Assembly (NCBI GenBank): GCA_028710495.1
Contig: JAQUST010000009.1
Coordinates: forward strand, 24,552-58,509
DNA from: Clostridia bacterium
Lineage (GTDB): Bacteria > Bacillota > Clostridia > Christensenellales > CAG-917
Length of the DNA stretch: 33,958 nt
Direction: 5' to 3'
A model generated the notes under the pieces. The model had not been told where the DNA came from, did not search any database, and saw nothing but the letters and a program-made list of their open reading frames with translations. How positions within the stretch are numbered: the first letter of the stretch is position 1; every line of letters starts with the position of its first letter. Position numbers and translations under genes: made by a program. Shown here piece by piece: positions 25,149-32,700 of this stretch.

Positions 25149-25442
25149 ATGCTTACAAGCAAAGAAAGAAGCAATCTTAAAGCAATAGCAAATGACCTGC
25201 AACCGATATTCCAGATTGGCAAAGGCGGAATAACGCAAAATCTTATTGCGGATTTGTCAAATGCGCTTGAGGCGAGAGAACTTGTCAAAATTACAGTATT
25301 GAAAAACACCGATGTGACAGGCCGTGAAATTGTGGATGAGCTTGCCAAAGCGGTGCGTGCGGAAGCGGTTTCTGCAATCGGAAACAAAGTGGTATTGTAT
25401 CGGTATTCGCGAAAAGATAACGTCAAGCACATTGAATTTTAA
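25149..25442 (+). CDS. yhbY: YhbY-type RNA-binding protein (CRM domain)
   Basis: Proteins of this family bind pre-50S ribosomal particles. The start is set at ATG 25149 because AAGGAT lies seven bases upstream; this yields 97 residues, the normal length. The CRM domain is complete: LTSKERSNLKAIANDLQPIFQIGKGGITQNLIADLSNALEARELVKITVL with the GxxG-like IGKGG, then EIVDELAKAVRAEAVSAIGNKVVLYR. It starts the run of small forward genes leading to rpsF, though a 265-base AT-rich spacer separates it from ung. Confidence 0.93.
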   Translation: MLTSKERSNLKAIANDLQPIFQIGKGGITQNLIADLSNALEARELVKITVLKNTDVTGREIVDELAKAVRAEAVSAIGNKVVLYRYSRKDNVKHIEF

Positions 25443-25553
25443 GAACACGTATTTTTCGTAAATTACTAGCAAAAATCAGGATATGACTAGCAAACTGTTG
25501 AAAAAGACAAAAACGCTATCAAAAACGCTATCAAAAAATTATAAGGATAGAAT

Positions 25554-25763
25554 ATGGAATACGAAGCATTAGTGGCACGCATAAACGAACTTGCCAAAAA
25601 AAGTAAGGAATGCGGGCTGAGTGAAGAAGAGGTCAATGAGCGCGCAGCATTACGCGAGGACTATCTTTGTCGTATTCGCGCAAACTTCCATTCTCAAATG
25701 GAAAACACATATATCATTGACCCTGTGACGGGCAAAAAGACAAAAGTCACGCCGAAGCAATAG
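25554..25763 (+). CDS. DUF896 (YnzC-like) small protein
   Basis: The 69-residue protein matches the YnzC/DUF896 pattern: a helical hairpin VARINELAKKSKECGLSEEEVNERAALREDYLCRIRANF followed by the conserved short IIDPVTGKKTKVTP. In B. subtilis, YnzC is SOS-co-expressed and its function is not settled. The ATG follows AAGGATAGA. A duplicated 12-mer (aaaaacgctatc) lies in its leader. Confidence 0.85.
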   Translation: MEYEALVARINELAKKSKECGLSEEEVNERAALREDYLCRIRANFHSQMENTYIIDPVTGKKTKVTPKQ

Positions 25764-25818
25764 TGCAAAAGCAAAAGTGCAAAAGCAAAAGTGCCAAAGC
25801 AAAAGTGCCAAAGCAAAA
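25763..25818. repeat. Four-unit 14-bp tandem repeat
   Basis: Four consecutive units GTGCAAAAGCAAAA (the last two GTGCCAAAGCAAAA) lie immediately after the DUF896 stop codon and before the next small gene. The unit is not a multiple of three and no ORF uses it. Confidence 0.93.
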
Positions 25819-25838
25819 TATTGAATTAAGGATTAAAA

Positions 25839-26147
25839 ATGACAGAAAAAACAATGGAAAACATAGAAGATGAAAAAGAAAAAAACGAAAGCAAAAAAAT
25901 AGACGGGAAAAACACGGAAATTCTCCAAAAAAACACAGCAGAAATTGCGCAAATTCTCGAAAATGATACGAAAGAAAGCACTGAAATATCTATTAAAAAA
26001 CAAACCGTAAAAAGAGAAGAAAAGCCTCAACTTACGCCTGCACAGCAAGCCGAGAAAAAACGAAAACTCCGTGAAACCGAAAATTTCAAGAAGAAATATT
26101 TTGAGTATTATGACGACATAAAAATTTCTCACCGTGAAGATTGGTAA
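25839..26147 (+). CDS. Small charged hypothetical protein
   Basis: A 102-residue ORF rich in K and E (about half of residues charged or polar) with a predicted helical, possibly coiled-coil C-terminal half (LTPAQQAEKKRKLRETENFKKKYFEYYDDIKI). The start has an AAGGATTAAAA site. I do not recognise a family. The ORF sits between DUF896 and the RNA-like repeats on the same strand as the neighbouring genes, and its codon use looks genuine, but a low-complexity false ORF cannot be excluded. Confidence 0.55.
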   Translation: MTEKTMENIEDEKEKNESKKIDGKNTEILQKNTAEIAQILENDTKESTEISIKKQTVKREEKPQLTPAQQAEKKRKLRETENFKKKYFEYYDDIKISHREDW

Positions 26148-26186
26148 AACGGTTACAAATTAAAAAATGAAGATGAAATGGAATGC

Positions 26187-26244
26187 AATAGAAGTTCAAA
26201 TTTGAATGAAATAGAAGTTCAAATTTGAATGAAATAGAAGTTGA
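26187..26244. repeat. 23-bp tandem repeat with a perfect 12-bp palindrome
   Basis: Two full units (26187-26209, 26210-26232) and a partial third of AATAGAAGTTCAAATTTGAATGA. Each contains the palindrome TTCAAATTTGAA. The copies are 23 bp apart, about two helical turns. Confidence 0.9.
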
Positions 26245-26352
26245 AACGGTGTGCAGTTTTAGAATCTAAAAAACTATTATAGTTTCTTATAGTATGTATT
26301 AAGCAAAGACTCAAAAAATGATGGAATAAATCTCATTTACGATTTTACTGAG

Positions 26353-26448
26353 AAAACAAAAAACACCGCACAACGATTGAACGTTGTATCCGTCCCCGAA
26401 GGTAAACGAATCCAAAGCGGTGTTTCCGAAGAAGCAAAAACCTCTTCT
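26353..26448 (-). ncRNA. Candidate structured RNA, unit 1
   Basis: On the reverse strand, a TATAAT box (26455-26460) is followed after seven bases by a predicted RNA of about 95 nt. It folds as: 5' hairpin GAAGAGG/CUUCUUC (7 bp, UUUUUG loop); closing stem AAACACCGC/GCGGUGUUU (9 bp); inside it a hairpin CGUU-UA-CC capped by a UUCG tetraloop and closed by GGGACG; a second hairpin ACAACG/CGUUGU; then a U-rich end (UUUUUUGUUUU). The closing stem plus U-tract resembles an intrinsic terminator. The reverse strand is preferred because the tetraloop is of the UNCG type only in that direction. I cannot match it to a known family. Confidence 0.6.
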
Positions 26449-26502
26449 AATACTATTATATTACAAAAAATGATGGAATAAATCTCATTTATGCTATTAT
26501 AC

Positions 26503-26585
26503 CAAAAATAAAAAACCGCCGCGTGTCCGTCCCCGTAGGTAAACGAAAAAATAGAGACGGTTTCAAAGAAGCAAAAACTTCTTCT
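26503..26585 (-). ncRNA. Candidate structured RNA, unit 2
   Basis: Second copy, 137-152 bp from the first. TATAAT lies at 26592-26597 (reverse strand). The fold has the same 5' hairpin GAAGAAG/CUUCUUU (7 bp, same UUUUUG loop), a shorter closing stem AAACCG/CGGUUU, the same core hairpin but with a UACG instead of UUCG tetraloop, and a U-rich end (UUUUUUAUUUUU). The second internal hairpin of unit 1 is replaced by a GC-rich linker. The conserved core is UUCGUUUACCUNCGGGGACGGA in both. Differences between units preserve pairing or stay within the UNCG class, which argues for selection on structure. Confidence 0.6.
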
Positions 26586-26734
26586 AATACTATTATATTA
26601 CAAAAAATGAAAAGTCAATATCTAATGATAAAAAATTATCTGTTTCTAAAACTTCTACAAAATTCAATATGTTGTGGATATGTTGATTTTTTGCCCCAAA
26701 GCGGGCTGTTCTCAAAAGATTTAGTGAAATTCGC

Positions 26735-26763
26735 TTTACAAAATTGAAATAATAGATAATAAT
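26735..26763 (+). promoter_or_regulatory. Promoter candidate for rpsF-ssb-rpsR
   Basis: TTTACA (26735-26740) and AATAAT (26758-26763) are separated by 17 bases, upstream of the hairpin leader. Confidence 0.55.
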
Positions 26764-26785
26764 AATTGAGCGCATCAAGCGCGCA

Positions 26786-26845
26786 TCATTTGGGGCGACC
26801 CAATTCCTTGCTCGCCGAAAGGTAGAGCCATTAGACCAAAAGGAG
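26786..26845 (+). promoter_or_regulatory. Hairpin leader of rpsF, possible S6:S18 autoregulatory site
   Basis: Two stable hairpins precede rpsF: TTGGG-GCGA-CCCAA (26790-26803, GNRA loop) and GCTCGCC-GAAA-GGTAGAGC (26810-26828, GAAA loop with one bulged A). A CCG lies at the second loop. In many bacteria the S6:S18 complex binds a CCG-containing hairpin in the rpsF leader to repress the operon; the gene content here (rpsF...rpsR) fits, but I cannot confirm the exact motif. Confidence 0.4.
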
Positions 26846-26856
26846 GTATAACAGTT

Positions 26857-27141
26857 ATGAATAAGTATGAAGTTCTTTATATTATTCGCAACGACATCGA
26901 AGATGACCAAAAAACCGCAGTTGTGGACAAATTCAGTTCACTAGTGGAGTCATTGGGAGGAACCGTCGAGTCAGTTGATAAGTGGGGCACAAAGAGATTT
27001 GCCTACACAATCGACAACACACAAAACGAAGGTTACTATGTTCTTATGAACATCACAGCTCAAGAAACCGCGCCTGCAGAAATCGACCGCAATATGCGTA
27101 TCGATGAAAAGGTTGTCAGATGTATGATCGTTAGGAAGTAA
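26857..27141 (+). CDS. rpsF: 30S ribosomal protein S6
   Basis: The 94-residue protein has the S6 ferredoxin-like fold pattern: YEVLYIIRNDIEDDQKTAVVDKFSSLVESLGGTVESVDKWGTKRFAYTI, then EGYYVLMNITAQ and the C-terminal MRIDEKVVRCMIVRK. It binds S18 and 16S rRNA in the small-subunit platform. An AAAGGAGGT site precedes the ATG. First gene of the conserved rpsF-ssb-rpsR operon; see the leader entry. Confidence 0.97.
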   Translation: MNKYEVLYIIRNDIEDDQKTAVVDKFSSLVESLGGTVESVDKWGTKRFAYTIDNTQNEGYYVLMNITAQETAPAEIDRNMRIDEKVVRCMIVRK

Positions 27142-27196
27142 TCCGCAACTTGTGAACATTGATCGTACGGCAGCAGGTCGTGCGAAAGGAGATATT

Positions 27197-27580
27197 ATGA
27201 ATAAAGTATTTATAATCGGCAACCTCACAAAGGACCCCGAACTCGCAAGCACAAACAATGGCATAATGTATTGCAAATTCACATTGGCAGTCTCAAGAAA
27301 TTATTCAAAAGACGGCAAGCGTGAAACTGACTTTCTCCCGATAGTTGTCTGGAGAGCGCAAGCAGAAAACTGCAATAAATATTTGAAGAAAGGTTCAAAG
27401 GCAGCTGTGTCGGGAAGCATCCAGACCAGAAGCTATGATGCAAATGATGGCACACGCCGTTATGTGACAGAAATCGCCGCTGATGAGGTGCAATTCCTCT
27501 CAACAAAGAACGATTCGTCAACAAGCGATAGCGCAGAATTTGACAACATCAAAGCAGTCGATGACGATCTTCCATTCTAA
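27197..27580 (+). CDS. ssb: Single-stranded DNA-binding protein
   Basis: It coats single-stranded DNA during replication, recombination and repair. The start at 27197 (MNKVFIIGNLTKDPEL) follows AAAGGAGAT; the track's earlier start extends into the spacer. At 127 residues it is shorter than typical SSB (about 160-175) because the flexible linker is reduced, but the OB fold (VFIIGNLTKDPEL, RETDFLPIVVWRAQAENCNKYLKKGSKAAVSGSIQTRSY) and the protein-interaction tip DDDLPF are intact. Flanked by rpsF and rpsR as in most Firmicutes. Confidence 0.97.
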   Translation: MNKVFIIGNLTKDPELASTNNGIMYCKFTLAVSRNYSKDGKRETDFLPIVVWRAQAENCNKYLKKGSKAAVSGSIQTRSYDANDGTRRYVTEIAADEVQFLSTKNDSSTSDSAEFDNIKAVDDDLPF

Positions 27581-27598
27581 AACAAGGAGAAATCGAAA

Positions 27599-27844
27599 AT
27601 GGGTGAAGAAACCAAACCACGCTATGCAAAAAGAGCGCCAAAGAAAAAGGTATGTATGTTCTGCGTTGACCACGCAAAAGAGATTGACTACAAAGATATA
27701 GCAAAGCTCAAGAGATTTATTACAGAAAAGGGCAAAATATTGCCACGCCGTATGAGTGGAGTATGCGCAAAGCATCAAAGACTTTTGGCAACAGCAATCA
27801 AGCGTGCACGCACAATGGCATTGCTTCCATACAAAGCCGACTAG
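27599..27844 (+). CDS. rpsR: 30S ribosomal protein S18
   Basis: The 81-residue protein has the S18 core [49 protein letters not shown]. The cysteine-containing N-terminus (KKKVCMFC) plus CAKH suggests the zinc-binding (C+) variant. An AAGGAGAAA site precedes the ATG. It closes the rpsF operon and is followed by a terminator at 28037-28065. Confidence 0.97.
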   Translation: MGEETKPRYAKRAPKKKVCMFCVDHAKEIDYKDIAKLKRFITEKGKILPRRMSGVCAKHQRLLATAIKRARTMALLPYKAD

Positions 27845-28007
27845 TCTGAAGCGAAGCGGAATGACACTAGTCATAAGCGAATCGGAATGGCATTAGTTGC
27901 AAAAGGTTTATTAAAAGCCAAAACTCAGTTTGTGAAATCAGTTATTGAAAGTCTTTTGCCAAAGATAGTGCAAAAGGATAAAGTGCAAAAGAAGAAAGAC
28001 TGAAAAC

Positions 28008-28065
28008 AAACTTTGTGAATGCAAAAACAAACAATCAAAAAAGCACTCAAATTGAGTGCTTTTTT
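28008..28065 (+). repeat. 58-bp direct repeat, left copy (contains rpsR terminator)
   Basis: It differs from 28905-28962 at only two of 58 bases. This copy contains the intact stem and closes the rpsR transcript. Confidence 0.92.
28037..28065 (+). terminator. Intrinsic terminator of the rpsF operon
   Basis: AAAAAAGCACTC / GAGTGCTTTTTT with an AAATT loop, followed by the U-run. The stem is perfect. Confidence 0.9.
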
Positions 28066-28440
28066 ATTGTCAAAATTAAGGCAAAAGCAGTAAAAATATT
28101 CTAAAACTCAACATTGATTGCCTTAATTGAATTCATAAAATCAAATTATCATTATAATTTTTACATAAAATCAACCTGCGAAACGCTCCTGTATCAATAC
28201 GTAAGTTTTTATATTTATAAACATCTCTTAACTAATAACTAAATCTATTTTCAAATTTATAACAAACAAATTCTATGAACAAATTATGTTGTTTTATTGC
28301 CTACAAGTTTTGTGGCTTTTACAATTCATCAATATAAATATTTAAGAATTTTCAACTATTGTAATATAATAAACAATATATAAAAAAGATTTGTAGAAAT
28401 TTAGCGAATTTTGCTATATAGCACATTAATACTTCGTTTG

Positions 28441-28449
28441 TGTTATAAT
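28441..28449 (+). promoter_or_regulatory. Extended -10 promoter of the small cassette
   Basis: TGTTATAAT is an exact extended -10 element, 31 bases upstream of the first start codon. No good -35 is seen, which the extended -10 can compensate. Confidence 0.55.
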
Positions 28450-28479
28450 CAGTGTAATATTATGGATAGGGAGAGATAG

Positions 28480-28600
28480 ATGAAAAAAAAAATTACTCAT
28501 ATTTTCAGTTACTTTAGTACTATTAATTTGTTTGATTCCATTTAGTAACATTTGTTATGCAGGAAATACATACAATACATGGGAATATGGGGTGGAATAA
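28480..28600 (+). CDS. Short secreted-peptide ORF interrupted at an A10 tract
   Basis: An ATG at 28480 follows an AGGGAGA site. Read literally, the frame stops after 21 residues (MKKKITHIF...). If the ten-A tract (28483-28492) is read as nine A's, the frame becomes a complete signal peptide: MKKKLLIFSVTLVLLICLIP..., ending in a cleavage-like SNICYA and the remnant GNTYNTWEYGVE, then TAA overlapping the next ATG by one base. The product could arise by polymerase slippage on the A-tract; otherwise this is a one-base frameshift (mutation or sequencing error). The tail TWEYGV loosely recalls the start of lactococcin-972-type bacteriocins, but the rest of such a protein is missing. Identity unproven. 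Confidence 0.45.
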
Positions 28601-28869
28601 TGAAAGGAAAATTAGATTTATTTAAATTGAAAGAGTTGGGTGTTATTGATTTATTAGAAGATGAAAATTTAACAAAAAATTTAACAAAAATTAAAATAGA
28701 TAATAAAATATACGGATTAAAATTTAATGATGATTCATATAAAATTATGATTTTAAATGAAATATCTGATATGAAACGTAGTTTATATAAACGTTATTTA
28801 TTTTGTATAATAACTGGCATAATTGTAATTGGCATGCTGGGATTTTGTATATTTCTGTTAATTGAATAA
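28600..28869 (+). CDS. Small C-terminally membrane-anchored protein of unknown function
   Basis: I choose ATG 28600, overlapping the preceding peptide stop by one base (TAATG), rather than the track's TTG at 28552; this gives 89 residues. The N-terminal two-thirds is soluble and charged (LFKLKELGVIDLLEDENLTKNLTKIKID, NDDSYKIMILNEISDMKRSLYKR). A single membrane helix follows (LFCIITGIIVIGMLGFCIFLLIE). Codon use is much more AT-rich than in neighbouring genes, suggesting recent acquisition. Coupling to a secreted peptide frame hints at a partner or immunity role, but that is inference. No family recognised. Confidence 0.6.
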   Translation: MKGKLDLFKLKELGVIDLLEDENLTKNLTKIKIDNKIYGLKFNDDSYKIMILNEISDMKRSLYKRYLFCIITGIIVIGMLGFCIFLLIE

Positions 28870-28904
28870 ATAATATCTCAAAACCCCAAACCAAATTTAA
28901 GCAG

Positions 28905-28962
28905 AAACTCTGTGAATGCAAAAACAAACAATCAAAAAAGCACCCAAATTGAGTGCTTTTTT
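28905..28962 (+). repeat. 58-bp direct repeat, right copy (duplicated terminator)
   Basis: Matches 28008-28065 at 56 of 58 bases. One of the two differences puts a C-A mismatch into the terminator stem (GCACCC versus GAGTGC), so this looks like the derived copy. Confidence 0.92.
28934..28962 (+). terminator. Weakened terminator copy after the cassette
   Basis: AAAAAAGCACCC / GAGTGCTTTTTT with one C-A mismatch in the stem. It likely still terminates the cassette transcript. Confidence 0.7.
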
Positions 28963-29595
28963 GTATGCACAAACACCTATTTCAAATCCACGCAAAGCCT
29001 AAGAAGCCTGAACAAAAGTGCTAAAAACTTAACATATAATGTACAAATCACAAAATTAAAAACAAAGATTAAACCGAACTCAAATCCAAACTTTATCTTC
29101 AAGCCAACTCCCAAACTCAACCCCCAACACCAATCCCCAAATCAAACTTAAGTTCAAACTCAAAATTTAATTCCAACGCCAATCCCAAAACCCAAGCTTA
29201 AACCAAACTCAAATTCAATCTTTATCTCCAAACCCAACATTAATTCCAACCACAAAACGCTCGAAAGCTATACATAATACTCACGAATTATATCTCGTCA
29301 TCTCATATAAAAGAAGAAAAGCGACAAATACAGCATCGCAAAACATAAAAGACAAATTTAACAAAAAATTGACAAACAGGCATTAAAGTACAATGATAAT
29401 AAAATAAAATCCAAAACGCAGTATGAACGCTATACAGACAGAACTGCTCCGCCTCAAATCGTAAAAATTAGCTTAAACATGTCGAGTTTTGAGCAAATTT
29501 TGCTTTCGAAAACCTGAAGTTGACTGCCATAAAACAAGTACTAATTACTTGGTTTTCGCATACAATGATAAAGAGAAAATATTACAAAATTTGGG
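28963..29595. other. G-poor low-complexity spacer before the lipoprotein gene
   Basis: No gene is supported. About 29040-29260 is almost free of G on the forward strand and built from variants of aaactcaaattccaa and cccaa; a block starting near 29068 (aaaccgaactcaaatccaa) recurs near 29199 (aaaccaaactcaaattcaa), roughly 130 bases apart. The sequence tacaatgataa occurs twice (29390, 29562). Confidence 0.6.
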
Positions 29596-29624
29596 TTGAC
29601 ATAATGGTACTTCTGTTGTAAACT
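29596..29624 (+). promoter_or_regulatory. Sigma-A promoter of the lipoprotein gene
   Basis: A perfect TTGACA (29596-29601), a 17-base spacer and TAAACT (29619-29624). About 125 bases of 5' untranslated leader follow. Confidence 0.7.
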
Positions 29625-29749
29625 TAATTTATATATTAATTAAATGGTGGCATTCTGCAATCTGAAAGCGTTTTTACGGCCACACACTCACTCTACATAC
29701 GGGCACAAAACAAACAGTTTTTTTGAACTTCGGTTCAATGGGAGGAATT

Positions 29750-32700
29750 ATGAGAAAATCAAATCACGGCATAAGCCTTATTTTGGTTCTAGTCCTCGTC
29801 TTAGTGCTTTCCGTTGCTGTCCTTGCTGGTTGCAACGGTTTGTCAATTCCGGGCGAAGATTTGAATGGAGATTTGGGCGGAGGCGAAGTGAGCGATGTTG
29901 TGCCTGGTGGCGATGATGTGCCGGCAGATCCTACAGCACCGGCATCAATAGCGCCAACAGTTGCGCCACTAGCATACAGCATGCAAAACTCCGATGAGTC
30001 GCAAATGTTGGAATGTGATGAATTTGTACTTTTTGACATCACTTCATCAGCGACAATCACAAGCGAAAATGTGGGGACATTTGTCGAGGTGATTGACCGC
30101 AACGGAGACTTGGTCGCAATTCAAGTCAACGAGTATGACGGCATATATGTTATAAAAAGACCTGATGGCGAAAGCTACATTGCAGGTGCTACATACACAA
30201 TCAACTTGCTTGATGAAGTAGCATTTTTCACAGGCAAGAGCGAGACCCTCAGATCAATAAAATTCACAATCAACAAAGACTACGCGGCAGATGCAGTTTT
30301 ACAAGACGGCATAGTTTTGGTAAATCCGCAAAATGTTTCAGTCTTATCAGCAGGATTGAAAGACGCTGACAATGATATTTACGGACTTCGCCTTGAATTG
30401 ATTGTTCCTTACGATGTTTCAAGTGAAGCGGCGGCAATTGAAAGATTTGCAGTCGGCAATTTATTTGTAATCGCAAAATCATTTGATGAAGTCACCGCGG
30501 ACTCGACTTTCGGTAAAGTTTGCAGTGAGCCATTGACAGTACAAGGTGGTGGCACAATCGTTGTTGTATTTGATTATGTTGCTCCTTCAATGGAAGAAAT
30601 TTATTCAGCGCTTGACATCTTTGTTGTTGAAGAAGTTGACTGTTCTGAAATCGCAATTGATGAAGAAATAGCCGAAGCAGCCTCAGCAAGTGTTCGTCAA
30701 TCACAAATGTTTTATGATTTCGCAGAAGCAGTTTGGATGGTTTCTGACGAGGCGAAAACAGCAGGGATTATGGACACCGTCACAGGTTTCCTCGACAACT
30801 TCAAAATCGCGACAGAAATCAAACACGAAGGCAGAGGCTTTGCTCTTGCTTTCTCAATCGAATATCTTTCTGATGCAGATGCCAATGGCAAATGTATGTA
30901 TGCAAAAGTCGCCTACGGCGGAAACATTACATACGATATCAAAGCTTATGCAGAACTCGATGGAACAAATTTCTATTATGATTATGCTCTTATCGTAAAC
31001 ACAGACCACACTCTCACAATCTCAATTCAATGGATTGACAGCGAGTCTGACACTCTTGTGACAAACGATGAAGAACTTGCACAAAAAATTGCAGACATTC
31101 TTGCAGACCGCACAGTTTTGAGCGGAACTATATTTGGCGATGCAAAAGCAATCAGCAAAGAATTCACAGTACCGCTTATTCAAACATTAACTTATATCAT
31201 TCCAAACACACCAATCACAATCAACCTTGACCTCAACTGGTTCATTTCGTTCGAAATTCAAGCGGAACTATACAACGAAACAGTTATCACAAGTGTTGAC
31301 ACAATCGGTGTTCGCAGTGTTGCAGATGAAAATGGTGACCTAGTTCCAGAACAATACCAAACAAGAGTGAACACACTTTCAAACGACACAATGTTGTTTG
31401 GCACACTCACAATGGCAACAGGCGTAAATGCTGATGCATACTTCTCAATCGTTGGTATGTCAAAATGGCTCCGCGTCGGTATCGATGCAAGAGTCGGTGT
31501 TTATCTTGAACTTGACGGTGTTTTTGCAAAGACCGAGGCAACTGACGACAACATCAAAACAGCAGCAGGCGAATTTGGATGGTTTGTTTCAGCCGCTTTG
31601 GAATACAAAGTGTTCATATTGAGCGGAAAACCAGTAGGTGTTGAAGCCCACGGCGTTATCGCAACCTTCGGACAAGACATCATCACACTTGGTTGGAACA
31701 GCGAAAATTCAGACACAATCGTGCTTGATGAAATCGTCAACTCACTTGATACAGACACAATTCTCACATTAAGCGAAATTGACCTTCCCGCATACGAATC
31801 AAACAAATCCTATTTGACATTTGTCAATCCAATCGAAGTAGACAACACTTGGACAGCGATGAACACAGTTTACTCAGTTGATGATTTCGATTATTCAATC
31901 GCAACAGTTGGCGGAGTCAAAGTTGCAACAATGGCAAACGGATGCGTTATAGTTTTGAGCGCAGAAAGTTTTGAGACAACAATGACTATGACTTTGAAAG
32001 CAGACGCTGGTGTCTCAAAGACATTCACCCTCAGCTACACCGCGCCAGTCGTTGAAGAAGTTGTCGAAACACCAACAGAATTGTTCACAATCAACTTCAA
32101 TGCCAACGGCGGAACAAGCGTTGCTTCAATAACCGAAGTTGAATATCTCAGTGCAACAACACTTCCGACAGCCACAACAAGAACTGGTTATATTTTTGCA
32201 GGATGGTATTACAACGGTGTTCGTATTGAAGACAGCATCTTCACATTGACAGTCGCAAGCGATGTCACAGTTATTGCAAAATGGAACCAATTTTATGAAA
32301 ACGCAATCTATGTTTCAACAGCTGCACAACTCAAAGCAGTTGCAAATGACTTAGATGCAACATATTATCTTGAAAACGACATCAATCTTGGTGGCGCGGA
32401 ATGGACTCCAATCGGCACAGCTTCTGAGCCATTCGCAGGCTACTTCATGGGCAACAACCACAAAGTTTACGGCTTCAAGATTACAAAGGCAGTTGCAAAC
32501 GCAGGTTTGTTCGGATATGTTGTGAAAGGCACACAATCCAACTCAATCGTAAACCTCAATGTTTCAAATGCAACAATCGGCTTTACTGCAGAAAAAATGG
32601 ATGTTAATGCAGGCATAATTGCAGGCGTAAACGAAAACATTATTTCCGGATGTTCTGTCACAAGTTCATCAGTTTCCGTCACAATGAAAGGCAGTATCAC

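Larger units (their letters stand above)
26148..26856. other. 709-base intergenic island upstream of rpsF
   Basis: This region holds, in order, a 23-bp palindromic repeat, two structured reverse-strand RNA-like units, about 130 bases of AT-rich sequence, the rpsF promoter and a hairpin-rich rpsF leader. No ORF here looks real. Confidence 0.75.
27845..28479. other. Gene-free spacer after rpsR with terminator and AT-rich flank
   Basis: 635 bases. A degenerate direct repeat agcgaa(g/t)cggaatg(a/g)ca(c/t)tagt occurs twice at about 27853-27900. The rpsR terminator lies at 28037-28065. From about 28070 onward the sequence becomes strikingly AT-rich up to the cassette promoter. No ORF is supported. 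Confidence 0.6.

Noticed and set aside
26770-26840. tRNA-like stretch (GGTAGAGC) before rpsF
   Set aside because: No T-arm GTTCGA, no acceptor pairing and no anticodon arm could be built in either strand.
28008-28962. Insertion sequence or transposon flanked by direct repeats
   Set aside because: No transposase, no terminal inverted repeats, and the 58-bp duplications are too long for target-site duplications.
28912-29151. Forward ORF of 79 residues overlapping the second terminator copy
   Set aside because: It runs through a terminator hairpin and G-poor repeats, with no ribosome site.
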